Shown: positions 9,050-21,747 of the stretch, piece after piece | Layout: every line of letters begins with the position of its first letter | How positions within the stretch are numbered: position 1 is the first letter of the stretch | From: Apricaphanius iberus | Taxonomy: Eukaryota; Chordata; Actinopteri; Cyprinodontiformes; Aphaniidae | Assembly: GCA_028564705.1 (NCBI GenBank) | Contig: JAPXFQ010001677.1 | Location: 124,001 to 188,000, forward strand | Reading direction: 5' to 3' | DNA: 64,000 nt | Position numbers and translations under genes: made by a program | Notes under the pieces: model-generated | The model's database searches: none | What the model was told of the DNA's origin: nothing | Seen by the model: the letters and a program-made list of their open reading frames with translations, nothing else

Positions 9050-11355
9050 AGTTGGTTTTCCGTCTCGTCAAATGACTTTTAGACTATTGATCACGAGATC
9101 TTTCAGCACCGTTTGAAGCATGTTTTTGAATCAGAGGCACGGTTTTAAACTGGCTGCATTCTTACTTGGCAGGCAGATTTTTTGTTGTTGACCTTAACCA
9201 GTTTCCTCTTAGTTGTGGAGTTCCACAGGGATGTATTTTAGGACAACTGCTGTTTTCATTGAAATCGCAAGGTGAATGGACCAAATTTTTTAACTTTCTT
9301 AAGGATTTAGGGAAACTTAAATTCAAATTTAAACAAATCCGCAATGTAGATTATTTCATTTGGTAAACCTGGGATTTTAAATGGTGCTGGTGGGGTTCTT
9401 GGTCCACTAACCCTGCAGTTAAGATTGACAACTAATTTAAATTAGAACATGTTAGCTCTGTTGTCAAGTGTTTCTTTTTCTGCTTAAAAAAAGGTTAAGC
9501 CCTACCTGCCTAAAAATTTGTCCAACAAGGTCATCCATCTCCTCATGACTGTACGTCTCGGCTTGATTACTGTAGCGATGATTAATTTAATCATCTCCGT
9601 GGGCAGCTTGCACAAAGTGCAGCAGCTTGTTTGTTCACCTGCGTTTTTTTAATGAAAATAGATGTTTTCTTTCTACAAACAAGGATGAGGCTGAAGTCTT
9701 GATCAGGGTTTTCTTGTATTTAACACCTTGATCGGCCATTCTCAGACTATTCTCATGTTCCCCATGACTGAATAGCTGTCTGCCTTCAGCCCCATCGTGT
9801 CATGTCTTCTGAACACTTTAAACTCTCACTGCAGCTAGAGGGAAGGAGGTGAGAGGCCTCCTCACTGATGTCTGTTTAAACACTGATGATATCCTATGTG
9901 ACACATTCCCCAGATGTATTTGCTAAAATCTAACTGATCAATTTATTCATATTACTTTGAAATATTTCCATCACACAGTAGATGGCATGAGCATATTTTC
10001 CATGTCCTTTCTGCTTTGCTTTAGCTAACCAGTCAGCAACAGAATCCAGTTTAAGATTTTATTGCTTTTCTTTAAAGCCTTAAAGGGGAAGTTCATTTTT
10101 TTCAACCTGGACCTTATATACGTACGGCTACTCACCTAGACAGGTTTGCAGACACTTGGAGTCCTTCAGGAGAAGTGAATATCCAGTCGCAGTCAGCTTA
10201 TATCCATATAATGGGAATTAATGGGGTACGTCAAGTGCCGCCTCTAAATAAAATATTATCGGCCACAAAACTCCTTCATTTAACCAATGTTTTGTTAATA
10301 TTAAACAGAACTCTTTTAAATATAAAATAAAAACTTACCTATTTAGACTTGCTTATCAGTAACTGATACTATTGTTGCTTTAAACAATCACTAAATGTTT
10401 TAATCAATTGAGTCCAAAATTGTTGTTTCAATCAAATGCTAAATGTTCTCTTTTATTGTTCTTGTTGTTTCTCAGTTTTTTAAATCTTAATATTCTTATC
10501 ATATATTTGGGATCTTTGCCACCAAATCATGTAATGCACCTTGAATTGCATTGTGCTGAAAATAGCAAAGTGGACTACGACCGTCTTGGCACAGAGTAAA
10601 AGTCCAGCTCACACTATAACTGCCATGGGACACTGCAGTAATGTCACCGAAATCACAGTTTGCTGTAAACTTGAATAAACACCTGTAAAAAACACCCCTG
10701 CAGACAACAAGGAAGCACTTCTAGGATGCCCTGAACTCGAAGGGAATAGTGGTACTGATTAATCACAACACATTGGTGAAATAAAGGAGTTCTCTGGCAG
10801 AGAATGCCTTATTTAGAGCCAGCCCTTTACATGCCCCCACTGACTCCCATTATATGGATAAAAGGTGATTGCCAGTAGATCGAAATTTCTCCCAAAGGAC
10901 TCTAATTGGCTGCAAACCAGCTGGGTGAAAAGGCTAACATAATGCATGCTATAAATAAGGTCCAGGTTGCAAAGAAATTAAAAGAACTTCCCCTTTAAAT
11001 AGTCTGGCTCCGTCCTATTTGTCTGAGCTGGTTCCTTTACCAACATAAACAGTGACTTTTCAGCCTTTTCAGTAGTCGCTCCTAAATCATGGAACAATTT
11101 TCCACTCCATATTCAAGTGGCTCAAACTTTTTCAGACTAAGTCCTTACTTAAGACTTAAATAGATTATCTTCTATTTATTATTTATTTGTGGTGAGAATC
11201 GTAATACTTTTGTTGTGTTTAAGTTCATTTGATTCTGTTGTGTATTATTTGATTCTTTTAATTTTTTTGTTTTATTGACTTTACTTACTTGTACAACACT
11301 TTGGGTAACTATGTTGCAGTAAAGGTGCTTTATAAATACATTTGAATCGAATTGA
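9050..11355 (+). mobile_element. decayed L2-type LINE split by a TTAA element
   Basis: Non-LTR reverse transcriptase remnants on the plus strand: CGVPQGCILGQLLFSL (RT core, 9214-9261), then damaged C-terminal RT (around 9490-9640), then FKILLLFFKAL at about 10050-10083. The frame is interrupted by the 911-bp element at 10084-10994 and resumes as SLAPSYLSELVP from 11000. It continues through the usual AP.LWN.LP-like zone and ends in a LINE tail (ACAACACTTTGGGTAACT...GTGCTTTATAAATACATTTGAAT). The APYLSELL/FKALHGLAPSY motif places it in the L2/CR1-like group. Multiple stops and frameshifts make it a dead copy. Confidence 0.8.
10084..10994. mobile_element. TTAA-target DNA element with long inverted ends, 911 bp
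   Basis: Flanked on both sides by TTAA (10080-10083 and 10995-10998). The ends are inverted: AGGGGAAGTTC at left, GAACTTCCCCT at right. Similarity continues inward for over 200 bp (CTGGACCTTAT / ATAAGGTCCAGG; CTCCTTCATTTAACCAAT / ATTGGTGAAATAAAGGAG). TTAA specificity is known for piggyBac and Kolobok superfamilies. No transposase is encoded, so it is non-autonomous. A partial relative lies at 4327. Confidence 0.85.
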
Positions 11356-11359
11356 ATAC

Positions 11360-12925
11360 GTAACACACTGTTGCAGTGTTGATACTAACTCATCTGCTAA
11401 CGTCAGCTGGTTTTGCTTCCTCTCCTATCAGATTAGGTAAACTGCATGATGGGTCTGGTTGCCTTGCAGTGTAAGGGGTAGATTTGCTCTACAGAATAGG
11501 ATAAATTAGATATTCCTCCTGCCACACCAATGACTTTATCTAATAATAAAACTGTTTTATTATTCAGCAAGCCATATTTGGCTTGGGGAGCAAATTGTAC
11601 AGATATAATAATTATGTCTGAGACAGACCTGACAAAGGACAGATGAACCAGTGACACGGCAACAGAAAGAATAATAATTAGAAAATAGCATGAATGAAAC
11701 AAGACATGAAGGGCTGAATGTACCTAAAGCTTCCATAGCGAATAATATCAGCCTTCTAAAGCTACAGACCAGCATGCAGAAGTGTTGCTGAAGGTAACAA
11801 CGACTAAACGGTTTGAATACTGCAACTGTGTGAAAGACTGTGGTTAATCTACCACTGAGAATTTCCCAGCACCGCACCAAACCACACGTGTAATTATGTA
11901 ATAGCCCGAATGGCATGGGCAGAAATACAGACTTAGATCAGGGCAGAAGTAGAACGAGAGACAACAACCAAACTACTTTATTGACTGAGGTCATTTCAAA
12001 GTAATATTAGAAGAGTCTGGTGAATTAAGCTTTATTTAGCCTGCTACTCAGTAAGATTCACTTCCTGTTTGTCTATAACAAGGTTTATGCTTATATGTAA
12101 CATACTCCATAAGCAAAAAAAAGGTTTGATTGGATGATGGAACATTTCCTCATTTTAAAAACTTGGCTTGACTTATCTCCAGTCTCAAGTGTAGCAGCAG
12201 AGCAAGGATTGAGCCTCCAGAACAACATCTAAACCCCCATTAGAAGTCTTCTGTCCGAGGAAAAAAATCAAAAATTTCATAAAAAACTCATGTAGCAATC
12301 CCACTATCTGGATGAGCATTTCGGCTCCAACTGGACCAGGAACCACAGCAGATAATTGTATTTTAAGTGTAATTTCACTTTTATAAGCAGTTCTCTGTTC
12401 AGCTTTTTGAATAAAAAAATAAATACTATTCAACAGGTATTAACTCGTTAACCCTTCCTCCTAAAAACTAAAATAAAAATTGTCCATCGCAACCTGCGCT
12501 GTACTTAAATATTGAAACTCCTTAACAGGTTAATTTGAATAAAGATTACTTACACTATCTTATCTTAATTTCCCTTCTTCAGCTTTGGCCTACAACTGGA
12601 GTAATTACATATTCTCTGCTCCATTAGTGTATTAAAAATACACTGCTAAAAATACCAGACATGACTTGGATTTTTTTTACTTGTACTTTTTTGACTGTGG
12701 TTTATTCAGAAGGAAGAAATAAGTCAGTATTTAACTCACATTGCCACAGATATAACTTTTTATTTTTATTAATTCTTCATCTCTTATCCTTATTCGTTGC
12801 TCCGTTTTAGGAGCTACAAACAGGCTTTCTGACAGAATGAGATTTACTGCCAGGAAGAATCGCTAAACTAAAACAGAATAATAATCAACCAAAACACAAC
12901 TTTGCCTCACATTTGGTCAAAAAAA
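11360..12925. other. no recognised gene or repeat
   Basis: Overlapping open frames at 11433-11916 (up to 118 codons) show no family motif and no plausible splice context. Confidence 0.4.
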
Positions 12926-12929
12926 TCAT

Positions 12930-13022
12930 CCAGGTTGTGCTGGAAACTGAATTTCCCCTTTGTGGGCCAATAAAGGACTATTCTATTCTATTCTATTCTA
13001 TTCTATTCTATTCTATTCTATT
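12930..13022 (+). repeat. LINE/SINE 3' tail with (TTCTA)n microsatellite
   Basis: GTGCTGGAAACTGAATTTCC, CCTTTGTGGGCCAATAAAGGA and then about nine TTCTA units (12978-13022). This is the typical 3' end of a teleost non-LTR element, with the pentamer as its terminal repeat. Confidence 0.7.
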
Positions 13023-14050
13023 TTTGCAGCAGTAGTAATAATAATGGCTTTTCTTGATTTTTAATGAAAGTAAACTCAATCATCTTTTTGTGTGTAAACA
13101 GTAACATAATTTAACTGTGAATTTTTTAATTCAAGGTATCCTGTTGTGAAAATTTCATACAAACTCCTGCCAACAATATTATTCTCATTTCTGCCCTGGA
13201 TGCTAATAACAGCCCAGATATAATATGTGTATAATGAGTTTTTTGTTGTTTTTTTTTCTCAGTAACAGACAATTGGTTATTTATATTGTGTTGACTCAAA
13301 CAAATGTAGTTACATTGAAAAGATATTTGGTCATGCTTGAGCAAAACTGTAATGAGGCGTGTATGCATCCTCGTAGAATAAATTAAAAGTGCACGGCTTC
13401 TCATCACGACCGTTTGCTGTTTTCCTAAATAAGACACTCCATAAATCATCTCATGGGGTAAAACACCATGCTGACGCCTATTCTCCGCTATAAAAGGTAG
13501 GATTGTTTTACTCCCCTAATTTGAACTGCCTAAATTAAACTGCTTTTACGAAAAGCAGCACTTTTTACTGCTTTTGAAAATTAAAATAAAAACACATTTT
13601 TGCTTCATAGTTAAATCATATTAGAGTTGGTGGTTAATCTTCAGAAGGAATTACAGAAAATCCTCTTCAAATGCAGCCAATTATCAATCATCTGAAAACA
13701 GTTTTCGGTAAAAATCATGGAAAAGATAAAAAAAAAATCAGAGTTTTAACCATATTTGGTTACTTTCAAACACAACCCATAGTCATTATCATTACGAGAT
13801 CACAGGGCGTCTACATGGGGGCTTCAGCTGCCAGTTTCTCTAAAAACAAAGACATTAACCAAATCTCCTTTTTGATCTCACTGCACAGAGCTGAACAAGT
13901 GCTTTAAAATCCTGAAAGTGTAATAAATGATGTGGAGACAAATGGATTTAGAGTCAGAGTGTAACAGCAGCAGATCATTAAATATGATACTTATTTCCTT
14001 CAGTTGCTTGGGAAGCTGTGCAGGCTAGCCTCAGGCCAAGGCACTGACGG
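13023..14050. other. no recognised gene or repeat
   Basis: AT-rich; the longest frame (13126-13449, 107 codons, minus) has no motif. Confidence 0.4.
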
Positions 14051-14054
14051 TTAA

Positions 14055-14560
14055 ATGGAGAGGACCCTTACTGTCTGTAATTGGTCTGGAAGAGTAATGC
14101 ATGAGCAATGATTGGCTCCTGCCTTTACCAGAGGTAACATAGAGGTAAATAATCTGACAATAATTGTCAAATATGGAAAAAGACAAAAACTTTTTTTAAT
14201 ATTTGTTGGATTTAACACTGGACTTTGACCGGACCATTTGAACCCATGAATCTGCATTGACATAAAAAGGTGAACCTCCACTTCAGTCTCAGGTCTTCTG
14301 TTGACTAACAGGTTTCCATCCATTTTCCTATCAACTCTGATCAGCTTCCCTGTCCCTGCTGAAGCAACCCCACAGCATTATGCCACCACCACCATTATAT
14401 ACAGGGTGTTGCTTAGCATCAGTTTTCCTCCACACAAAACTTGTGATTTGTGTCTCATTAGCGCAGGACACCTTCCTCCTTCCACATGGTTGCTCTGTCC
14501 CCTGCATCATTTGTTGCTCTAGACCCAAACGCTGCTGTTTTAATTTCACCTTAACTCCTC
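14055..14560 (-). mobile_element. Tc1-like transposase remnant
   Basis: The minus strand encodes NGGGGIMLWGCFSRD (14350-14400), the GGGSIMVWGCFS block of Tc1 transposases, followed downstream by KWSGQSPVLNPTNIKK (about 14200-14250), a damaged WPSQSPDLNPIENLW block that normally precedes the last catalytic acid. Frameshifts separate the blocks and much of the intervening domain is missing. Confidence 0.75.
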
Positions 14561-14599
14561 TGTCTTCATGATAGTGGCCTTATACTCAGATTTAAAGGT

Positions 14600-15430
14600 T
14601 CTCACCATGTATTTCACTCCTTCATCGCCTCCATCTGAATAGTTAATAGCAATGCCTCCCCAAACTGTGGCAGGATATCTTGGCTCACTCGGTTATTCTT
14701 TCCCGTTCTGAGTTAATAAACCTTCGGCAGAGTTTGGCTGGGTGTGTTGGGCCGATGCAACGAGGTCACAGTGTTCAAGACGGATGGCTGTAATCTGGTT
14801 TGTGGCCCAGCCATCTGCTTTAGTCAGCTGGTTGCTAACTGCAGGGTCTGCCTTTATTGTACTACGCGCCTGTACACGACATTTAATCAGGCAGCTTAGC
14901 ATTACTGGGCTGTGCCGGGGGAGGAAAAAACGGCAGGACCCCAGTATACCTGGAGGCAAGGCTGCTGGGTTGAGGAAGATAACCGAGAATTTCTCCATTA
15001 GGAATAAAGAGCCGTGCCTCTGGTGCAGGAATAAACAGGTGAACATGTGGAAATATGAGAAAAACAGCAACTAAACAAGAGTTTTAAAGGACCATGTCCC
15101 TGCTGCAAAACAACACATTTTTTATTGGTGCTTACTTCATAGGCTTGTTAAAATAACCAATGCTGAAACGGAATTACTCAAAGATTCTCATTTTCGACAC
15201 AAACGGATCTGTTCCCACTGGCCCAGATTGTCCCAGATTGTCCCAGTTCCTCCAGCAGCAGCGCTGCAATAATAGACACTCAGCTATGTTCCTCCAAAAT
15301 GAGCTAAAGCTGGACCTCTAATACTTACCAACTACAGCCATGTTAGCAGAGGAAGCCGATCAAAGGGTGTGAGTGTGTGTCAGAGCTGACTCTGAATTGG
15401 TATGGAGAGCTATATCTCCTCCCCTCCCTG
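14600..15430. other. no recognised gene or repeat
   Basis: Overlapping open frames of 125 (minus, 14693-15070) and 110 codons (plus, 14742-15074) are mutual shadows without motif; neither has convincing splice borders. Confidence 0.35.
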
Positions 15431-15436
15431 TCAGCT

Positions 15437-15827
15437 CATGGGTCCCCTGGCCGAAAAACATAATGAATGGAAGTCAATGGAGATAAACGTTATTTTCTGG
15501 TCCGCTTTGTCTGACGTCCTGAATCACACATATGTTGCACCTCAATTTAAATGCTAACTAATGATGTGTTTGTCAAGTGATTGGGGATTTATTTTATTAA
15601 AAAAATTCACAATTAAAATGCCTACAAATCAGAAGTGGCATATATACCCCCCCCGTTAACGCTAGACGGCGGATAGTTGAAATTAGCATTTTATCTACAT
15701 AAAAATGTGTCTTTAAAATTTACGGACATCATATGTTCGATCTATGGTGCATTTCAAACGGGATCAGAAAATAACTTTTATTGCTCCATTGACTCTAGCT
15801 CATTTTTTTGGCATTACGGGACCCATG
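15437..15827. mobile_element. inverted-repeat element bounded by CATGGGTCCC / GGGACCCATG
   Basis: The arms are mirror-related: CATGGGTCCC...GTCAATGGAG.TAAACGTTATTTTCTGGTCC at left and its reverse counterpart at right (GGATCAGAAAATAACTTTTATTGCTCCATTGACTC...GGGACCCATG). It has no coding capacity. It resembles a common teleost MITE; the superfamily is not resolved. Confidence 0.6.
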
Positions 15828-15829
15828 GA

Positions 15830-18800
15830 CCAGTAGTAGAAAGGCTTTTCAAATAGTGGGGCCAGCGTGCCCTCCCCCGGTCACCCCTCTTGCCTCCCTC
15901 CCAGTAGCCGATGCTTATATTCATACTTTAGCGTGGATCAAGCCTCCAGTCACTAGGTGGTAGCAGTGCTCAAACTTATGAACAGGCTACCTGTTCAGCC
16001 CAGCAGAAGAAGCCTGTTCACAGAGAGAGAAAGAGAGAGCTGATAGAATCCACAGTGTGGGAAAGGGAGATGGACCCGCGGTAAAAACAAAAAATGGACT
16101 GCGCAATTAAACGCTGTTCCCCTAGTGATCTGGCAGCTCCCGCTCCTGTAAGACTGACTGTTTGCTGTTGCCAGGAGGTCGGACCGCCTCTCCATGCAGA
16201 CAGACTAAACCTGCCGGCCATAGTGAGAAAATTCACCGAAACACAGACGCCCCCCATCCCTGAAAAAGAAAAGAAAAAAGAAAGACATACAGGTTGACAC
16301 TTAGCGTGAGTGTCAGAGATGTTTATGAATCCAGAGAACAATCCTCCTTTAAGTTCGGTAAACTCATGGTGACGACCAGTGATGGAGAAGGTCGCATTAG
16401 AAAGGAGAAAAAAACGAAACTGTCGGGGAATTTAAACGCAAACAAAGCGCGGCAGAAAGAGTACGAAACAAAAACTCTGACATACATTTCTTTCTCTGGA
16501 GTCTGGGAAGGAGTAGGAAATAAAAATGTACACAGGTTTTGACAAATATGGAAGTAATACCAATATTTAGCTACTGTTTCCAGGTCTCTGTGAGACTTGA
16601 TTGGTTGTGAGAGATTTTCTTTTACAAAATGAAAAATATGCGATTCTTTGTTTTGCACCTGAGATGTTTTAATTCTTTAAAAATGACAGGGAAATGCCTA
16701 AACCACAGCACTTTTAGATTTGTGAGAATAGATGTGAATAACAGTAAATGTGGATTTATTTGGTTATTTAAATGGTAAATTGTTTTCAGTCACCATAGTT
16801 ACACACTTTTTGGTTTAATAAAAATGATTAGAATGGAAAAAGTAAAATTCAGAAAAATCTAAATAGAAAAAGTCGAACTTCTGAAGTAAAATATGTCTAA
16901 TATGGTTGCAGAGTTGAAAAGAAAAACAGTGAAGGTGACAGAAGAAGTTATGTAGTCTCCCTTTTTTGAAAAGCAATAAGCTGATGAAGCTGACAGGGAA
17001 CCAATGTTCAACGTTTAAAAAAGCTTTAAATGTTACAGTTTAATCTAAAAATGCACATCCCAGGGAATCATTTCAACGGTCTCTGTTCTGAGCATCAGAC
17101 AGACTGAAAAGTCTGGATTAAATGTTACCAACTGAGCTAAAAAACCTGGAACTTGGAGAGACCTAAAACAGTAAATTAAGCTGCAACCATTGGAAAGTAT
17201 TTGCAGCTTATTCAACTGTTTTTTTTCATAATCAGTATATATTATATGCAGTATGCTCGTGTCACTGGTTTTTATCAATAAATAATTAAATATTTTCAGA
17301 TATCAATTTGGCAAGGTGGTGTTGAGTGGGGGGGGGGTTAAAAAAAATTCTGTTCTCTAGGGGGGGCATGGCAGAAAATATTTTAGTTTATGCCTCTCTC
17401 TGTCAGTAAGTTTGCGCCCAGACGCAGAAGTATGGTCTGAAACATTTTTTGTTTATAGCCCTTTGTTGTTCCCCACCAGGACAGCAGGGGTATGCTAACT
17501 AGTCATGGTGGGTCTGCCTACCACTGCAGGGTAATTTATGGTTCAATAGAGTTTATTTTCTTCCTCCTCTCTCAAGGAGCAATAAAAAACAGAAACTAAG
17601 TTTTGATTAAGCTTTTTACTAGAAGTGCAGCTCGTAGAATACGCTATAAACAAATTGAAACAAACACATCAGCCTGTTTTGTTGTTTCTCTACACCCCCT
17701 TGTGCTAAAAATTGTCAAAAAACCGCGTTTGATAACTTTCCTTTCAATATAAAGCATATAGTGCCCAAACACTGCATTGACTAGCAACTATAGAGCCCCG
17801 TTCTGGTGAAGCGATCTCTGGCTGCTGTTGAGTTGACCAATCACAGGCATTCGCTGTCCGTTGACGAAGAAAGATAGAACATTGGGCTCTACTCCGTAGA
17901 CGGAGAGCCCATGCGTTGACGGATGATGACGCTGCGTTTATCCATTTCAAAGTAGACTAAGAAATATAAACTAGGCATTAGGGTCCCCTTGGAGATGGAT
18001 GCTACATGCTAGCTGCGCTAACGCTATAAGCTAACACTACTACACTGATGTTTGAGCGCATCAGAAATATACTTTATGTCTCACAATGGGAAAGTTAAAG
18101 TTTAATGGGAGCTTGCAGATCAAACCAGGGTAAAAAATTAATGTGTAGTAAAGGGCATATTTAAAACAAGTAAAAATACAATAATCCATAGAGCATTTCT
18201 TTAACACCAACACTTATAGGCTACTTAGTGTTATCATGTTTAATGTTACAGGGAAGTTTGATTTAAATTAATAAAAATGTATATTTTAATATATTGTCTT
18301 AAACATAGTTTTTACTTTTAGCCAAAAAGAACCATTTCCTAGGTAAAATGTTGCTGTGGTATCAAAATGGTATTGAGTATTTTTCCTGGTATTAATATCA
18401 GCTCATCACACAGAAGGGTTGAGGTTCATGCGAGACGTCAGTCATGACTCTCACTTGGCCTATTTTAAAGACAAAAATGGTGTCTTGCAGGCGTGCTGAT
18501 CCAAGTTTAAAAGCTGCCAACAGCTGTATGTCTTCTAGACTTGTTAATAAATGCCTTGTGATTAGAAGATCAAATAGGAGAAGTGAATTAGTGATTCCTC
18601 TGATCACAACCCGCAGCAGCGGATGCTGAGAGCCTCACACAACATACAGAATCTCACTTAAGATTAGGGATATTAAGGAGTGAAAAATACAAAAAGGCAA
18701 TTTATCTTGGCCGAATGTGATGTAAAGCGTTCGTCCTTCATCTGATCCCGACTTTCTGACAACCCTGTCAGTCTTTAATTTATAATCCAGCCTTAAACAA

Positions 18801-19595
18801 TCCCCTTAAGTTTGCAGGCAGCGTTGTTTAGAAGCTGGCAGAAATTTTCTAAAACCACATGATTAGTTTTAATGGCTTTGCTTGCCGATGACATTTGAAG
18901 ACCAATAAAGGAAACAGATTTGCTCCTGATTGCACATTATCGCAGCTTCGCAACCCATTAGGTCTAAACACACTGTAATTTTCTGAGATGGGACAGACGT
19001 GAATCGTTCTGGGGGATTTACTGGGACACGTGTGGATATGAGAGTTCTCCCAGAGCAACATCCAATCCTTTATTAATGCAGACTCACTTCATTTCTCATT
19101 TGGAAAAAAAAATCCTCAGCCGCTGCTTCGCTATCTTTTTCCGACTTTGCAGGTGACGGGAGCGCAAAGAGGCTCTCCATTTAAATTCCCCAGGAGGGAT
19201 CAAGATTTCTTCTCCTTTTTATTTTTTTCCTTCTACTTCAAAATTAAGCTGGAAAAATTTGGGTGATAAAGCGTCAAACATATTTACTCCTGGCATGGTA
19301 TGCCTGTGAGACTTGATCCAGATCTGAGGACTGATGGGTTGCTAAATGAATTTCTTTATCTGCTTGAGAGTTTAAGTCTGAGCAATAACCTTTGAACAAA
19401 GATGGAAAATTTGCTAATGTCCCGAGGGCAAAAAAAAAAGAAGATCTATCAGCAAAGTGTCCTTGAAAACAATAAGAAATCGTTATTCCTTGTCGTGCAA
19501 AAGATAAGTTGTCACTGCAGAGTCGACACTTGTGCTGCGCTTAAATTAAACACAGTGGATAATATAGTCTGGTAAAGTATCCCAATAATATCTGC
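15830..19595. other. long stretch with no recognised gene
   Basis: Holds poly-G runs near 17329 and 17361 and scattered frames up to 111 codons without motifs. 17740-17960 and 18400-18650 are slightly more complex in composition but match nothing I know. No tetraspanin large-loop exon (CCG motif) was found here. Confidence 0.4.
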
Positions 19596-19599
19596 ACGA

Positions 19600-19612
19600 A
19601 TATATATATATA

Positions 19613-19643
<31 letters not shown>
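19600..19643. repeat. (TA)n microsatellite
   Basis: Near-pure TA dinucleotide run with one TTT interruption. Confidence 0.95.
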
Positions 19644-20478
19644 CCATCTGTTGTCACCCCACAGACATTCACCTGACTTCACCTTACAGAGGTCATGGGA
19701 AATCCAGTGGGCTAATTACGCGGAAGCAACTGGTGTGGACTGGGCCACATTTGGAGGCCTGACCTTTGACCTCTGTGGTAACAGTAGTATGAAGATATTC
19801 CAGATCCTGCAGCAGGAAATACTAAATATACAAGGAAAGGGGAGTTAAACTCTGATCCCTGGAAGACAACTGGAATTGGATCTGTTTGTCACAACGACAC
19901 CTTGTATCGCTTTAAGACACTGACATTCCAAATCCTCATCAACAGCTGAGACCATGCAGCTTATTTCCTACGACATATGATATACTAGGCTGCAAAGTAT
20001 TTTGATTGTTTATACACCCTACAATAGACACATTCCAGTTTTACAATATAATAGGAGACACAATACAATATGAGAACTTGACATATCACTTTGAAAGTTT
20101 TTCAACTTTTAACTATTCTTTTCAGCTCAACTAAAGAACAGACGAATAAGTCTGGAGTAAAAGAATAAAAAGGTGTAATGAACTCTCACTGCTTAAGTGT
20201 GTATTCAGTAGGAATTTGTCAGCATCTCACATCCTGATTTCATTCTGGCTCATTGCACTTTACAAAAGTTCATGAAATATCTCAGACTGTGAGAAAATCG
20301 CTTTTCCTCAGTCAGATTCCGTTCTGGACTCAGACTAGGTCAGTCCAAAGCTTAAGTTGATGAAGACATTGCTTTGTTGATTTGGATGTATAATATTGGT
20401 GTAACTGTACACAAAAGTCATGGCTCAGAAAGTTTTCAGTTCACTTTATTCAAGAAAAATAAATACAAATGTGCGTAT

Positions 20479-20481
<3 letters not shown>

Positions 20482-20537
<56 letters not shown>
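20482..20537. repeat. (AT)n microsatellite
   Basis: Pure AT dinucleotide run of about 28 units. It adjoins the end of the hAT-like copy that follows. Confidence 0.95.
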
Positions 20538-20538
<1 letters not shown>

Positions 20539-20539
20539 C

Positions 20540-21379
20540 TTTGATTAGCATTAAACAAAATACTTATCCCCAAAAAAATTCCTTCCTTTCAATTCCTCAA
20601 TTAATTTGATTTTATTACTTTCTTAACTTTAAAAAATTGAAAGTGTAGAACGGACTGGAGATTTATTTGTATCTTTTAAAAAGTAAAAAAATAGTACAAG
20701 CTGACATAGCCAGAGTATAAAATAATATAACCATTCGAAAACAATCACTGTTACATTTTAGAAATGTTTGAGTAATACGTTCCCCATATGAGAGAATAGA
20801 ACATGTTGTTATAACACTTGAGTTGTTTTGAAACTTTGAAAGCCTTGTCTCCCAGGTACTTGAATGCAGCATGTGCAGCTGTTGGTAAAATTCCCCCTCA
20901 TCAAATGTGATTTCTAAAATAGTTTGGTCTGATTGGATGCTACTGGTAGCCAAGGTGACGTCAGCTGGTTTTTCTCCAGTATCAGTGATGTTTCCAATCA
21001 GGCTGATATTGTTTCAGGTGATTCATTTAGATCATTGCAGAGCGTGTTATGGACCTTGTTGCTGTTGAAAGATGCGTTCACCGACTAAGTTCTGGTTTGG
21101 TCCATCTTTTTTTTTTCTACTGTAGCTGCAGGAGAAACCATTAATGTTCCCAAATAAAAGAGTTTGGTGATAGTTGGGAGTCCTTCCTTGTTTGTTTTGG
21201 TGTAACTTTGTAAAGTTTCCCTGTGGAAATGTTGCACTGTGCTCTTAGTTCTGCACATAAACATTGTGGATGTGTTCAGGTAGAAAACAGCTGGATTTGT
21301 TCGGTACACGTGCGTATCGAACCGACAGGGTCGTACAGAGGAATACAGATACGAATGCATGAACCGTTACACTCCTAAC
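20540..21379 (-). mobile_element. hAT-like element, copy A (inverted relative of 51.1-52.1 kb)
   Basis: Read on the minus strand it starts AGGAGTGTAACGGTTCATGC, then runs through CTGGATTTTC..., AACATTAATGGTTTCTC, CTGACGTCACCTTGGCTACC and GCATCCAATCAGACC, ending near AAAGGAAGGAA and TTAATGCTAATCAAAG. The same order occurs on the plus strand from 51134. No transposase remains. Confidence 0.65.
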
Positions 21380-21672
21380 ATGCATGTTAGATACATCAGA
21401 ATCAGAATTCTTTTAAGGTTAGGAATGGCACCTTTCATTTCAACAGATTCATTCTGTTTTCTGACCTCTAAAGAAGCAACCAATGCAAACGAAAACATAT
21501 TAGAATTTAGCTAAATATCAGAACAAGATGCCTTAACAAACTGACCAAGTTGAGGTAGCACATGGTATGCAATAACTGATGTTATGTGCAGAATAACGTC
21601 ATGGCCAGTTTAGTTCAGCAGCCGTGGTAAAATCTTAAAGAGTAGTAAAAAATGATGACAAAGTACGCTTAC

Positions 21673-21747
21673 CTTATCAGAGTACACAAAGAAGAGGATG
21701 AGGAGTATCAGTTCTGCCAGAAGAATTATCAGCAGTATGATGAAGAA
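21673..21747 (-). CDS. tspan9: tspan9 coding exon (TM3)
   Basis: A 75-bp exon of exactly 25 codons. It encodes TM3 of the same tetraspanin: FFIILLIILLAELILLILFF followed by VYSDK, the last residues opening the large extracellular loop. The minus-strand acceptor is a good pyrimidine tract ending CTAACAG directly before TTC, and the donor is GTAAGC after GATAAG. A 75-bp phase-0 exon for TM3 is a hallmark of tetraspanin genes. It lies 9,375 bp downstream of the TM1/TM2 exon in transcript order. Compared with remembered human TSPAN9, the substitutions are conservative (V to I twice, M to S near the end). The following exons (large loop with the CCG motif, TM4) were not found between 1 and 21672, so the next intron is probably longer than 21 kb. 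The ORF is too short to be noticed without the splice sites. Confidence 0.93.

Noticed and set aside
14742..15074. 110-codon plus and 125-codon minus frames
   Set aside because: Mutually overlapping, without motifs; part of repeat-rich intron.
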